Below the pieces are notes generated by a model that did not search any database, had not been told where the DNA came from, and saw nothing but the letters and a program-made list of their open reading frames with translations. Made by a program: the position numbers and the translations under genes. Below are positions 1 to 11,589 of a stretch of 64,000 nt of DNA, in pieces; positions within the stretch are counted from its first letter, which is position 1; every line of letters starts with the position of its first letter. Origin of the DNA: Sinotaia quadrata (lineage: Eukaryota; Mollusca; Gastropoda; Architaenioglossa; Viviparidae); contig CM054179.1 of assembly GCA_028829895.1 (NCBI GenBank), positions 103,559,375 through 103,623,374 of the forward strand. Direction: 5' to 3'.

Positions 1-208
1 GTAAGTGTTCATTGAAAGCATATGACAATGTTACAAGAGTGTCTAATTAGGTAGAATGTCTCTACAATGAATATTTAAAATTATTCCAGTTATGAGCTTA
101 TAAAATAATTAGAACATCCACACCCACAAATGAATGGGGGGGGGGGAGAATGCCTAAAAGAACTGAAGAAATAACAGCACCAAAGGCTAAAACAAGATCA
201 ACGGCTTC

Positions 209-760
209 TTGAGTCACTCTCAACTACAACTACTCACTGTCAGAGGTCAAGGTCAAGTGTTCAAACCAGTTTTGTCCTGGGACACACAGTCGAAGTACAC
301 AAGTGACGGCACGTGCACCTCACCACACAAATGCAAAGGGCCGGAACTCCATCAGTCTCTACGTGCTCTCCCTTCATTTCGACGTACCTCGAGCGAGCTT
401 TTGCCAGCAGCACCAAGTGGATCCGCTCGCCACAGCGGACCAACCAACAGAAATTTCTGTCATGTAAGAAATGCCGAAGCAGCGTCAGTATGGGTGACCT
501 CCCTTCAAGGCCGATGGGGAAAACAGCTGACCTTGTTTGCTGTTGGACATCTTCGGTGTGTGCTTTCGATGTTTGCTGTGTTTCGTTGGTTGGCATTGAG
601 ATCTGTTATATGCATTCACTAGCTTTGTGGTGTTTGTCTGTAGTGTGCACAGATCGATTTGTGTACGTCTTTGGTGGTCGGAACTTACGTAGGTATTCAG
701 TTCGGAGCAGTCTGATAAAAATACAGTTTCTCTGCCAAGCTGATGGAATTCTGCGACAGT
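209..760. other. Unassigned stretch of higher GC, open in several frames
   Basis: This stretch is richer in G+C and CpG than its surroundings. It is open over roughly 110-215 codons on both strands, but the longest plus frame runs straight into the CA repeat at 765 and none of the translations resembles a family I know. There is no recognisable splice context or start context. It could be an old repeat, a CpG-rich regulatory patch or a decayed exon. I make no functional call. Confidence 0.2.
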
Positions 761-761
761 A

Positions 762-764
<3 letters not shown>

Positions 765-804
<40 letters not shown>
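765..804. repeat. (AC)n microsatellite
   Basis: About 20 uninterrupted AC dinucleotides. Confidence 0.95.
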
Positions 805-806
<2 letters not shown>

Positions 807-1048
807 CTCATATCATATTTTTCAATCCCTGACTATTCCTTTCATTTCTTCGTTAGCAGTTTTCCCATTTGTTGTTGTTGGAGGACATCAAAGAAATCAA
901 CTAAGGCGAAATGGTGTAATAAAAGAAATTTACTTTTATTTTATTATAGCTAGGTCGTGTATATAATGTGCATATGTGTTAATGTCTGCTACTCCCGCAA
1001 TTTTCGACATTTACTTAAGTATGAGAACACATAACATCTGTACTTTAA

Positions 1049-1148
1049 CCCTCCCTGAATACAAGAGACGAGAGGAAGGCTCCACAGGAATCCTCCAAAA
1101 ATCAAGAACATCGAGAAGATGAAAAGTTTTATGCAATTCCTGTGGAGC
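1049..1148 (-). ncRNA. Hairpin-repeat family, copy 1 (structured RNA or ssDNA candidate)
   Basis: Read on the minus strand, this is homologous to the two tandem units at 25.2-25.45 kb. Stem P1 pairs 1136-1148 with 1079-1091 (arms GCTCCACAGGAAT and ATTCCTGTGGAGC, 13 bp, perfect). A four-base inner stem, CATC/GATG, lies at 1118-1121 and 1109-1112. Stem P2 pairs 1069-1076 with 1049-1056 around a 12-nt loop. P2 has two positions that are U-G wobbles only if the minus strand is the RNA, plus one mismatch. The 44-nt interior ends in TTTTTGGAGG like the other copies. The flank GTTAACTTCTTTT precedes P1, as in copy 2. Function unknown; it could also be a foldback transposon fragment. Confidence 0.45.
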
Positions 1149-1345
1149 AAAAGAAGTTAACAGAACCACCACCACTACTAAGTGGGATACCCAACGACGG
1201 AGGGCGGTTGAGGGTGTTCGCCAAACTGGTGCGACGTTTTTCACCCTCTTCCGCCAGCCCCCCCCCTCCACTTCCACCTCGGAACGCAATGTGAGGCCGT
1301 GGGGTCCCATTGGGGGCATCTAGTGGGGACGTAATACTGCTATCG

Positions 1346-1346
<1 letters not shown>

Positions 1347-1406
<60 letters not shown>
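1347..1406. repeat. (AC)n microsatellite
   Basis: About 30 AC dinucleotides. Confidence 0.95.
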
Positions 1407-1407
<1 letters not shown>

Positions 1408-1449
1408 AATACAAAGTGGAAGCAGGATTTTAGAGATTGTCACTTAACT

Positions 1450-4240
1450 GTAAGAGTTCATAATTGATCTTCGTAGCACTGTGATATTAATTATTAAATC
1501 TTTGCAGGCTGACATAACTTCGATCAGATTTCGGTTATATTTCCATGCATGAGTATAAAAAAAATCGTTGTCAGATTTTAAATTTTCACTTTCTGCGCTT
1601 AAATTTTAGAGAGATCAATTTAGGCGCCAGGTTGGCTCCGCATGTCAAGTTAATAAATTACAAATCCCTCCTCCCCCTTTTGGTTAGTACGTCATTTAAT
1701 ATATACAGAGGGATGGTGAAGTTGATGTAAATTTGAGAAGGATCCCTTATCGGACTAAATCACTAGGTCAAAGGTCATCGTTAAAATCCGACCACTCGGC
1801 TATGACTAATTAGAAGTGTTCAGTCCTCCTTCGATTTATTGTATACTTGTGAGGGGAAACATTTTCCACTGGATACAGATGAAATGTGAGTTGATTCCCT
1901 ATTTGTACAAAAGACGTCAGTTTCATTAGATGAGACCAACTAAACAAACCAAGGAAACAACAACAAGAACATAATGATGATACTAGAAAGAATCAGTAGC
2001 TTAGCAGGCAAAAGAAAGTGTCTGGCCCCTGAAATCTGGGTGATATCCCTGCCTGCTCCTTAGGAATGGAGCGAAGTAAAGAAGGTCCTTTAAAACTACA
2101 TCTACACCTATCATGTTCATGGTGGAGAAAAACACTGGAAGCAATCCAAACGCACGAACACGTCTTTTGACTTGAATACCTGCAAGAAACCAAGGAAACG
2201 CATGAACACCTCAGTCTTTGACTTGAAAACCTGCAAGAACCCAAGGAAACGTCATGAACAGAGCTACTACATCAGTATCACAGAAAGAGATCTGTGGAGC
2301 TGGAAATGCAAACAGACACGCAGACAAACTTTTGCCTAAATAGAATAACAGATATCGGCGTAGCTTATCACGGCCAGCGGACAACCGCGGTAATTTACAC
2401 CATGTCATGAACCATGGGGAAACTGACCACCCGCGATCAGCCTGGGGAGTTGGAACAAACAATAAAAATGCCAACCCTTTACTGCAGGCTGGCCCAAACA
2501 TAAATAGGATGACCACGCTAACTAAATTCACTACGAGTTTTCTCTAGGCCCGCAACGACTTCCTGCGGTGATAGTGCGGAATAAGACAAAACAAGAGATG
2601 TCTGAAAGGGTAATTATATTTGTAAATAATAATTCGAATTTTCCTTGTTTCAATTATTAAGTTGTATTTTCTACAAATGCTTGTATTTTAAATGATTGAA
2701 TTTTGTAATGTTATTCTTGGTGTCGAACAAACGCTTGTAAGAAATTTAATGAGAACCAAGAATAAGATTGCAGACTTAACGCTTATCAAACATGAACTGA
2801 GGTACGCAAAACATTGTATATTCCACAGCTCGGAAGTCAAAAGGAGTAAGTCAAGGGATCACTTCAAAGGATCAAGATTACTCAAAGAGAGTACTTCAAA
2901 AGGGTGGAGTCTCGCAAAGTAAACCAAAGAATTCTAACAAGTTCAGCTTTAACTTCACTAGAGACCTTGGCGCTGAGTACCTGGTCTACGTATATTGTCA
3001 TTGGAGCATTACTGGACTGTTGTGTGAAAACCCAGTTGATCGAGAAGACGACGGAACGGTTTACAACAGTAAGAATTTGTCAGACAAGATTTGCTTGGGA
3101 AACGCACGTGGATATTACGCGTCATGCAGGCAGACGGCCTGTGACGAAAGAGTGACTTTTTTTCGAACCTGGATAATACGGTCAAGGAGACTTGTATTGG
3201 TACGTAAATTTCACTAGTAATATGAGTTTCTACCAAGTGGAGAAACTAGCAGAGTAATGAATGACTCAATATTTTAGTGCAACAAAGTTAATAACTGACT
3301 TGTGTGAGAATTTCGTTTGGACTGTAATCGGAACCAGGACACTTCGTTAATAATTGTGTGACCAAGTGCCTGACAAGAACTGTACATGTGAACACTCGCA
3401 GGAGTGAAATGAACGATATTGCAAGCTTGTTCAGTGTAACCTGTATTGCGCGCCAGTTGCCAGCACCAGGCATAGACGGACACAACAACTGCAAATCACA
3501 TCAGGTGAATGCTTACTTATGTTGCGTTACATGTCCGTAATCGTTCTATGATTAATGTGAATTTCTGATTTATATTCTTCCTATAGTCTATGTTAGTGAT
3601 TATTGAATTAAGCACTGTTAATTTGCTTCATTTAATTGTTAAGGGAGAACAGAATTTTTGGTTCTTCATATTGATTTTTTTGAGAGAATCTGGAGAATGA
3701 GTTTCATCTTCTGATTGATGATTCCTAAGAACTGTTTAGTTTACTCATTGAACATTAATTTAGAACAGTTCAATTCTTCATTCCTAACTCTTTAACTTGT
3801 TGAGAGAAAGCATTTGGATTCTAGATCTTATATTAATTTCTGGTGGGGTTTTCATGACATTGAATGATTTGAGTTTTATTATATTCTTTTAATAAATTTT
3901 ATTATTTCTTTAAAACTATTTGCTCTCATATCTGGAAGAGAGTTTCATGTGAAATTGAGAATGGGTGGGGGCAACCAATGACGTAACAACAATTAGATAG
4001 ACGGTCTACGCACATGATTCAAAATAGTTCCTATTCTCGACGACGAGAGACAGTGGTAAGGGCCAGATAGGTGAAGAGACGACTGTAAGATAACGTTGTA
4101 TAGTTCACTATCTGAGACAGGTAACACTTGGGTAGGGATAGCCACTGACGGACGGACTACCCCAGGCTTGACCTCGTCACTCTCAAGACCGCACGACAAG
4201 ACCCTTGAGGAGATTGTGGGTGTGATTGGGAACGAGAGAA
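1450..4240. other. No gene recognised
   Basis: AT-rich unique-looking sequence with short scattered open frames of fewer than about 85 codons. The stretch 3015-3220 is open and cysteine-containing, but has no homology I recognise and no convincing exon borders. A small tandem duplication lies at 2155-2257. Confidence 0.4.
2155..2257. repeat. Tandem duplication, about 50 bp x 2
   Basis: Two diverged copies of a unit containing GACTTGAA, ACCTGCAAGAA and CCAAGGAAACG lie side by side. Confidence 0.7.
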
Positions 4241-4926
4241 TTAATTAATATACATTAATTGGGAGCGTGATTTCGCTTATTAATTAATTACCCAAAGGAC
4301 ACACGTAGAGAATCCCCTCCCCGCCACAAGATCTAAAAAAAATGTTTTTTAATTTTATTTTTAAAAAAAGCTATTTGAAAAACAACGATAAGCTCCCGGT
4401 ACTGATTAAGTACAGATATTCTGGTTGAAAATGTCAACAAAATGGTTATAAAATTTAATGGGCACCAAAAATGTTGCCGGTCTGAATGGTATAAGGAACA
4501 AAAACCGATTATGAAAGATACAGAAACGGGTACAGCACCCAAGAACTATCGCCCAATCATACGCTTATTAACCACTTGGAAAGTATTGTCAGGAATTATA
4601 GAAGTAAGTTGATGAATATCTTAAGCTATAATAATTGCTGATCTCCTGAACAAAAGGGGACTAACTAGACAACAGAAACGCAACACTACCGTTGAGAGCA
4701 AGAAACGGAAAATACATCTAAGGGTGGCCTTTAGTGACTACCGAAACGTTTATAACTCTGCTCGACATTCATGAATACTTGAGACAATGAAACTCGCTAA
4801 AACAATTTTGCAAGTATTGCAAAGACAGATCCAACCATTAACGACAAAAATGGAAAACTACCCTCTCATGCAGCACAGCAGAATCTTTCAGTTCAAGACT
4901 TATGCCATCATTGTCCAGTATGGCCT

Positions 4927-5130
4927 CTCAAGTCATCAAGGAAAAGATTAAGATTAATTAGCCACCTATTGTACACAGGTGATCTCAAGTCATCATGGAA
5001 CAGAATTAGGATTAATTAGCAAGTCATCAAGGAACAGGATTGGATTAATTAGCCACCTATTGTACACAGGTGATCTCAAGTCACCATGGAACATGATTAG
5101 AATTAATTAGCCACCTATTGTACAAAAGCC
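4927..5130 (+). repeat. 57-bp tandem array built from the RT YxDD-box codons
   Basis: Four copies of a unit that begins CTCAAGTCATCA and ends CTATTGTACACAGGTGAT: 4927-4983, 4984-5019 (truncated at ATTAATTAG), 5020-5074 and 5075-5130. The unit encodes the LLYTGD catalytic box of the surrounding LINE remnant, so the array arose from the element's own coding sequence. Confidence 0.85.
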
Positions 5131-5413
5131 ATGGGGTAAAATTATAAGCATCAGTTGTCTGATAGATGCAGTCAAGATTTTCAACTCAGTATCGGACAGG
5201 TATCTAGAGATGTCTTAACATAAGAAAAATCTGCAAGCCGAAGTAAAGATCAAAGTTGGAAAAAATGAAAAACGAGAGTCAAACAGTCCTTGAGTCATCT
5301 CTAAAAGCTGCAACAAGAAAAAAGTACAATTCGCTAATGCAATTGCCATGCCTGCAGTGAGCCACACAAAGGAATTAAAGATTTGACAAGAAACGAGATC
5401 GATAAGAAAACTA

Positions 5414-5691
5414 GTAAACTTTTCACAGACTATAAAGCCCTAAAACCCAAAGGATGACGTAAACTTTTCACAGACTATAAAGTCCTAAAGCCCAAAGGCT
5501 GACGTAAACTTTTCACAGACTATAAAGTCCTAAAGCCCAAAGGCTGACGTAAACTTTTCACAGACTATAAAGTCCTAAAGCCCAAGGGCTGACGTAAACT
5601 TTTCACAGACTATAAAGTCCTAAAGCCCAAAGGCTGACGTAAACTTTTCACAGACTATAAAGCCCTAAAGCCCTAAAACCAAAAGGCTGAC
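5414..5691 (+). repeat. 45-bp tandem array inside LINE coding sequence
   Basis: Six units starting GTAAACTTTTCACAGACTAT at 5414, 5459, 5504, 5549, 5594 and 5639. The first five are exactly 45 bp and the last is 53 bp because CCCTAAAG is duplicated. The unit corresponds to 15 codons of the post-palm region (KLFTDYKALKPK-like) of the decayed LINE. Confidence 0.95.
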
Positions 5692-5891
5692 GTAGAGTAT
5701 ATTTATCTCAGACATGGAAATTTGCGTGCGAACCACAGGCTCAAAAATCCAGAAAGAGCATGACTACATGAGCCATAAGTAGACGTTGAAGCAGGTGGAC
5801 TCAAAATACTCGTACTGTGAGGATTTCAAAATAAGATCGCATAATCCTGTATGAAGACCGATAATTATAGTTGTCATCAAGTCCGCCAACG

Positions 5892-6047
5892 TAATTGAAC
5901 AGAAACGTAACAATAAAAGAGGGAAAGATTGCAAGCTAGCAAATACAGAGAATTAGGAATGTACCAGCATAATTGAACAGAAAAGTAGCAATAAAAGAGT
6001 GAAAGATTGCAAGCTAGCAAATACAGAGACTTAGGAATACACCAGCA
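5892..6047 (+). repeat. 78-bp tandem duplication at the LINE 3' end
   Basis: Two copies beginning TAATTGAACAGAAA at 5892 and 5970, sharing AGATTGCAAGCTAGCAAATA. It lies where the LINE endonuclease C-terminus is expected. Confidence 0.85.
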
Positions 6048-6068
6048 GGAGTTAGTACAACGAGGAAA

Positions 6069-6355
6069 GTGTGTTAGATAACAGTAGTCGTGAGAAGATT
6101 GATTATCTAAATAAAGTTGCAGGATACTGAGAAGACTTATTATCTAAATAAAGAGCGTTAAATAACAGAAGTGAAAAGATTGATTTTCTAAATGAAGTGC
6201 ATTAGATAACAGTAGTTGTGAGAAGATCGATTATTTAAATAAAGTTCCAGGATAACAGAAGTGAAAAGACTTATTATCTAAATAAAGATCGTTAAATAAC
6301 AGAAGTTGTGAGAAAATTGATTATCTTAACAAAGTGCGTTAGATACCAGAACTCG
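6069..6355. repeat. Degenerate array of about 37-47 bp monomers with three-monomer higher-order period
   Basis: Seven monomers end in TTATCTAAATAAA or a close variant. Monomers 1-2-3 resemble 4-5-6 in length and sequence (GTGTGTTAGATAACAG, GTTGCAGGATA, GAGCGTTAAATAACAG types), giving a higher-order period of roughly 130 bp. It may derive from the LINE 3' UTR. Confidence 0.75.
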
Positions 6356-6419
6356 TGAAACAAATCAATCGGCAGTAATAATAATTGTAAAGATCAGTTA
6401 AAATATTATACAATTGAGA

Positions 6420-8440
6420 ATTATTTACATATCAATACATTTACTTCGTCACAGTTTTCACTGTTTACATACATTATTTCATACTTAAAACAATGCTGTT
6501 AATACATAAATTAACGGAGCCTGCGAACTGGTCCTAATCTGGAACCAGCAGCTTGTTGAATAAGGAAAACATGAAGAAAAAGATCATCTTGAAAATTAAC
6601 TCCTAATCTCCTCACAAATCACAACTGCCAGTCCTCACCAAAGGCGTGGGAACTGCTGTACCAAGGAACGCACACTGGAGATCTTTCGGACTTTGGAAGA
6701 AGCACTCCAGGGCATTTTGCCTTTTTTCTCTGCTACCTGTTTGCACGAGCGTGCTCGGCGAGGTTAAATTTATAGCCGTAAAAATACATGCTGACATCAG
6801 ACTTCACCGAGTGAAAAGCTGAAGTACTGAATCCGTTATAACTGTTGTTTAACGATGTCAGCCACCACCACTACCACCAACCCCCGGTTCATTTCTGCGT
6901 TACGATTGCCGCGATGTTTGTTTCAGTTTAGTGTTCCGCTTGTGAGTGAGAAATCAAGGTGGCGTCTATACATGGTTCTCGCCAAGGACACTGAGAATTT
7001 GAGTAGTAATCTTTAAATACCCTCTAGGGGCTTACCTTCAAGGCAAAGCGGTTTCCGCACCATTAAGCTAAAATTCATAAAATAATAATAAATCATGCCA
7101 TTCTCTAAAAGAAACACGGAAATTTTTCTGTCCGTCTATATTTGTAGGAGAGTTTGTGTGTGTATGTGTGTGTGTATGTGTGAGTTTGTGTGTGTACGTG
7201 TGTGCCTATTAGTCAAAGATGCGGCTAGCGCAGCATGATGACCCTGTAACTGGTGAATGATGTTAAATAATTATATGTTAATCCCATATGATTTATTTAA
7301 GCTATATAGTTATGAATGTAAAGTTCTTTCTTTCTTTCTTTGAGGGCAATAATAATTGATGATAGTATTTGACTGGGGTATTAGAACCGTCTTCTACGAA
7401 TTTGCAATACATAACTTATATGGGTAAAAAGCAGAATTTTCTCCCCTTAACTGAAACCGGAACAAGGTTTATCCCTTTTGCCTTCGTATCATCTTGCAGT
7501 TTCGTGAGAAAAACAAATAAATATTAATAAATATTAGTAAAACTGTTTCTCACACTCCATTTACATGGGTAAGCAAAATGTATAGGTGACATACTTTAAG
7601 ACACCATCCCACCAATCAGGAACAGTACGCTGTTTAAGCAAAGTGACTGAAACTATAAGTCCGACCGCCATGAATTAATCTCCTGGGTCTTGCTCTGATT
7701 AAATGTCCCATAGGATTATGCATGCTGTGTCTGTCACATCAGCGGGTCAATTCATGTCATTTAATTATCACAAGTGTCAGTTAATCTATTTAAAGCAATG
7801 TGCTAGTAGAGCGTGACGATCGTTTATTGGACAAAGCAAACACGTCACTCTTCTGTTGCATCAGACACGTCACTCTTCTGTTGCATTCCGGTTGCCATCT
7901 TTGAAGGAAGTTAGTAGAGTTATTTTGTTCGTGAAGAAAATTAGATAATCTAACCAAAATAGCTGAAGTTCTGATTGTATTTTAGAGAATAATTGATTAT
8001 TAAATAATATTGAATCAGACGCACATTTTTATGTACTTCATCTTTAAGAAATGTTTTTCTTTAAAAAATCTTGTTTCACTTTTAAATGTGCCTGTTTAAT
8101 GTTGAATTCACTGTTAGCGTCAATTTTTTTCCTGTTGATTAATGTCATTTTAATAAGGATATTGAATGCTCTCTCCTATTATTTACAAACTGACAAACTC
8201 GTTCCACCCTATGGATCGAGGAACATGGGGGGGGGGGGGAGGAAAGGGGGATTGGTGTACTGGCTGTCTTGCTGGATACCGAGCACTTCGCTATGAGCAA
8301 TAAAATTGAAAAAAGAGTTTGGGTCGAAAGGCCACGAGTGAACTCCACTCCCGTGAGGGCGACACTCAGAGCACGCAACAACGAGTGAGCAAGCAGATAT
8401 GGCAGTGCTGCATTTATTTTGTCTTCCTGTAGTGGAGTAT
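6420..8440. other. No gene recognised
   Basis: AT-rich sequence with a GT-rich tract at 7150-7205, a short (TTTC)n at 7330-7342 and a 25-bp tandem duplication (CACGTCACTCTTCTGTTGCA twice, 7841-7890). The open frame at 8051-8296 has a hydrophobic N-terminal half but no family I recognise. Confidence 0.4.
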
Positions 8441-8442
8441 AT

Positions 8443-8493
8443 TGTACATGTGTGTGTGTGTGTGTGCGCGCGCGCGCGTGCGTGCGTGTGTGT
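8443..8493. repeat. (TG/CG)n alternating purine-pyrimidine tract
   Basis: TG repeats pass into CGCGCGCGCG and TGCG repeats. Such alternating sequence can adopt Z-DNA; that is general knowledge and not shown here. Confidence 0.85.
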
Positions 8494-9040
8494 TAAATGT
8501 ACTCTGTCGAGTTGCAAATCACACAAGCATCACCTGTGCAGGCGCGCGCTTCCGCCCTAACATTGCCACCCCTGTCGACATCGAGCTCACTCCTGTCAAG
8601 ACCCTAGGGAACTGCTGTTTTATCTTATCGGTCATCTGTCGATATCGGGTTCCTCAAAGGTTAAAAAAAAAAAAAGAAAATAAGCCAGTATACTTGTTTC
8701 TTCAATGTTTGTTCCCATTTAAGTGATGTCTACTATGAAAACGGAATCTAATAGCTTTTTCATTCGAAGTAGTCTGTTGGATCCAATGTTTTTTTTTCCT
8801 GCTTTTTATAATTTTGTTTTTATCTTCTATGGGCTGGTTATTGTCCCACACCTCCCGTCAGACCGTGCCTCGTCTAATGTCATGACGACTGTACCGTGTT
8901 TCGTCCCATTGCAGTAACACGTTAACAGTTCGTGGTGAATTAAACTGAATAAGATTTGGAATTGAAGACAAAGTGACTTGAGTGGCCGCAATTCCTAAAC
9001 AGCAAGATGGCGTCGCAGATTTTTATGTATTTTGATTATA

Positions 9041-9340
9041 TTAGATGTAAGTCGCGCCACCTCTGGAACATGCCTGCATGTTGCTGTCTATTAGATGTAA
9101 GTCGCGTCACCTCTGGAAATGCCTGCATGTTGCTGTCTATTAGATGTAAGTCGCGTCACCTCTGGAAATGCCTGCATGTTGCTGTCTATTAGATGTAAGT
9201 CGCGTCACCTCTGGAAATGCCTGCATGTTGCTGTCTATTAGATGTAAGTCGCGTCACCTCTGGAAATGCCTGCATGTTGCTGTCTATTAGATGTAAATTA
9301 CGTCACCTCTGGAACTTGCCTGCATGTTGCTGTCTATTCG
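9041..9340. repeat. 49-bp minisatellite, 6 copies
   Basis: Units start TTAGATGTAAGTCGCGTCAC at 9041, 9091, 9140, 9189, 9238 and 9287. The inner copies are almost identical; the first and last are diverged, the usual pattern for expansion from the middle. Confidence 0.95.
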
Positions 9341-9433
9341 CTAAATGTAAATTGCAGGTTGTCTCAAAATTGCTAATAACTTTGCTTTGCAATTAAAACT
9401 ATATAACTCTTATTAAAAAGTGAAATATATATA

Positions 9434-9435
<2 letters not shown>

Positions 9436-9479
<44 letters not shown>
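9436..9479. repeat. (TG)n microsatellite
   Basis: About 22 TG units, followed at 9536-9561 by a short TAGA tract. Confidence 0.95.
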
Positions 9480-9480
<1 letters not shown>

Positions 9481-9626
9481 CAGTGTGCGTGCGCGTGTGT
9501 GTATTTGCACGTGCACGTCCATGTGCGTGTGTATGTAGATAGATAGATAGATAGATAGATAGAGAAAAGGATAGATAGATAGTTCGATGGACGGACGGGC
9601 AGACAGAAAGAGAGAGAATGTGTGCA

Positions 9627-9965
9627 GATAATTTTTAAATAATGTAATTCAGTAACAAAATATTTTTTAAGTAATGCAATTCAGTAACAAAATATTTTTA
9701 AGTAATGCAATTCAGTAACAAAATATTTTTTAAGTAATGCAACTCAGTAACAAAATAAATTTTTAAGTAATGCAAATTCAGTAACAAATTTATTTTTTAA
9801 GTAATGCAAATTCAGTAACAAATTTATTTTTTAAGTAATGCAAATTCAGTAACAAAATTAAATTTTAAGTAATGCAAATTCAGTAACAAAATAGTTTTTT
9901 TAAGTAATGCAATTCAGTAACAAAATAAATTTTTAAGTAATGCAACTCAGTTATAAAATAAATTG
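9627..9965. repeat. About 34-bp AT-rich minisatellite, 10 copies
   Basis: Ten occurrences of CAGTAACAAA (the last CAGTTATAAA), each followed by an A/T-rich spacer and AAGTAATGCAA. The spacers come in two sorts, ATATTTTTT and TTTATTTTTT/TAAATTTTT. Confidence 0.95.
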
Positions 9966-10079
9966 CTGCAGGCACCGTGGCGGTCAATAAGCTACACTTT
10001 GTTGTTTGTTGTAACAGCTCGCAATGAAATTTAAAAGAAAATGATAACATAGTGTGAGGGCACACTTTATTTGGTATTA

Positions 10080-10950
10080 TTAATTAACATTCTACTTTAA
10101 TAATTAATGAATGTATTAATGCAGGATGGCATGTTACAATGCATATTATGGCGGAGTACATTTGCCTATTCCTTTTATCAGACTTAATTGTTATATAAAT
10201 TTTTAGGTTGTCAAAGTAACCCCACGTTGGACACTCCTTATGATGGCATGTGTCGCTGTACTCTGGGGTGACTTTGTAATAATGAATTATATCAAATATT
10301 AGTGCTTAGTTATGATACAAGACAAGATTTTATACTTTTACGGACTGAGCCTACAGTAGGTCAGGGATGCATCATGCCAAAGAATTATGTGTAATGGTAT
10401 GTCCCAGCTATAAATATGTTTACGTGTTTGCTTCTAATGGTCTGTTTGGAACAAAACATGTTTGTGAGTGACTGGTATATGCAATAACCTACAGATATAT
10501 TCCACTGTGTTCAGCTCCAAGTTAGGGACACAATTTCACCTCTGAAATCATGTGCTGTACTAGACAATAACTTCTTTGCCTAAGGTTTGGCCAACACATG
10601 GCTGAAAGCGATATGCGTTCTGCTATCCATAAAAGTTCCTGAGTTGACTGCAAATTTGTCTGTAGGCAAAATGCATCTACCCATGCATATCTTAAGTGTC
10701 TTTACAATTCACCTTAGACCTCTACACTAAGAAAAGTTGATTTCGTAACCAAGTAAACACAATCATGCATGAGTGTCATAAACACTTCCAAACAGCAAAT
10801 ACTTTAACAGGTTTTTCACGCTATCTCAGCATAAAAAGTACGGATCAGATAGAAATATCTCACATAAATGCACCTTTACAATATAATTAATTAGGAAAAA
10901 TTAATTATTAGGAATAATTAAATCATAACTCATGCTATTTGCAGTTCTAG
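10080..10950. other. No gene or repeat recognised
   Basis: AT-rich single-copy-looking sequence with no long open frame. Confidence 0.4.
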
Positions 10951-10959
10951 ATTGTCACA

Positions 10960-11059
<100 letters not shown>

Positions 11060-11224
11060 TTAGAGTACTGTGTTAAGACTTCTCTCACGAAAACACGAGC
11101 AAACATATATCTCCTTATACTGCATTACTACTACTATTAATAATAAAAAGAAGAAGAAGAAGAAACAGAATGAAAAAAATATATCATTGCATTTTGTATT
11201 TATACCGTTATATAGTGATTGCAA

Positions 11225-11465
11225 TTATATTACATATCATAATCGATATCTGTCTTGCACGCTGTCATATTACATATCACTATCAAGTATCAATATTTAC
11301 TGTATTGCACGCTGTCATATTACATATCACTATCAAGTATCAATATTTACTGTATTGCACGATGTCATATTACATATCACTATCAAGTATCAATATTTAC
11401 TGTATTGCACGATGTCATATTACATATCACTATCAAGTATCAATATTTACTGTCTTGCACGATCT
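11225..11465. repeat. 50-bp minisatellite, 4 copies plus a partial
   Basis: TGTCATATTACATATCAC begins at 11263, 11313, 11363 and 11413, with a partial copy from 11227. The unit contains few stops, which explains the short open frames across it. Confidence 0.95.
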
Positions 11466-11589
11466 AGTAAAAATGCATCTATCTCTGTGTGTTCGTACGT
11501 CATATCAACTCGGTATTTTCCTGACAAATTGCATTAATATTTTTTTTAAAAACGGAAAAACAAAAAATACTTCCCTTTTCTAATTCTGC

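Larger units (their letters stand above)
4390..6047 (+). pseudogene. Decayed RLE-type LINE (R2/Dong-like) reverse transcriptase
   Basis: Pieces of a non-LTR retrotransposon reverse transcriptase occur in the right order but in different frames. APGTD followed by a stop and a WLK-type motif is at 4392-4430. KDTETGTAPKNYRPI, the region just before the palm of R2/Dong/R4-type elements, is at about 4514-4558. A remnant reading VAFSDYRNVYNSARHS then ILETMKL, matching the catalytic-D region, is at about 4725-4795. LLYTGDLK, the YxDD box with the first aspartate changed to glycine, is at 4966-4989. ANAIAMPAVS followed by LTRNEIDKKTSKLF and KALKPKDDV-like sequence, the thumb/post-palm region, is at about 5333-5460. 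A possible trace of the C-terminal endonuclease lies at 5850-6047. There are many stops and frameshifts, so it cannot be functional. Assignment to the RLE group rests on motif wording from knowledge of the family; the exact clade is uncertain. Confidence 0.75.

Noticed and set aside
3015..3220. Cysteine-containing frame of 65 codons with a GTACGT donor-like end
   Set aside because: No start, acceptor or homology I trust; splice-like strings occur by chance in DNA of this composition.
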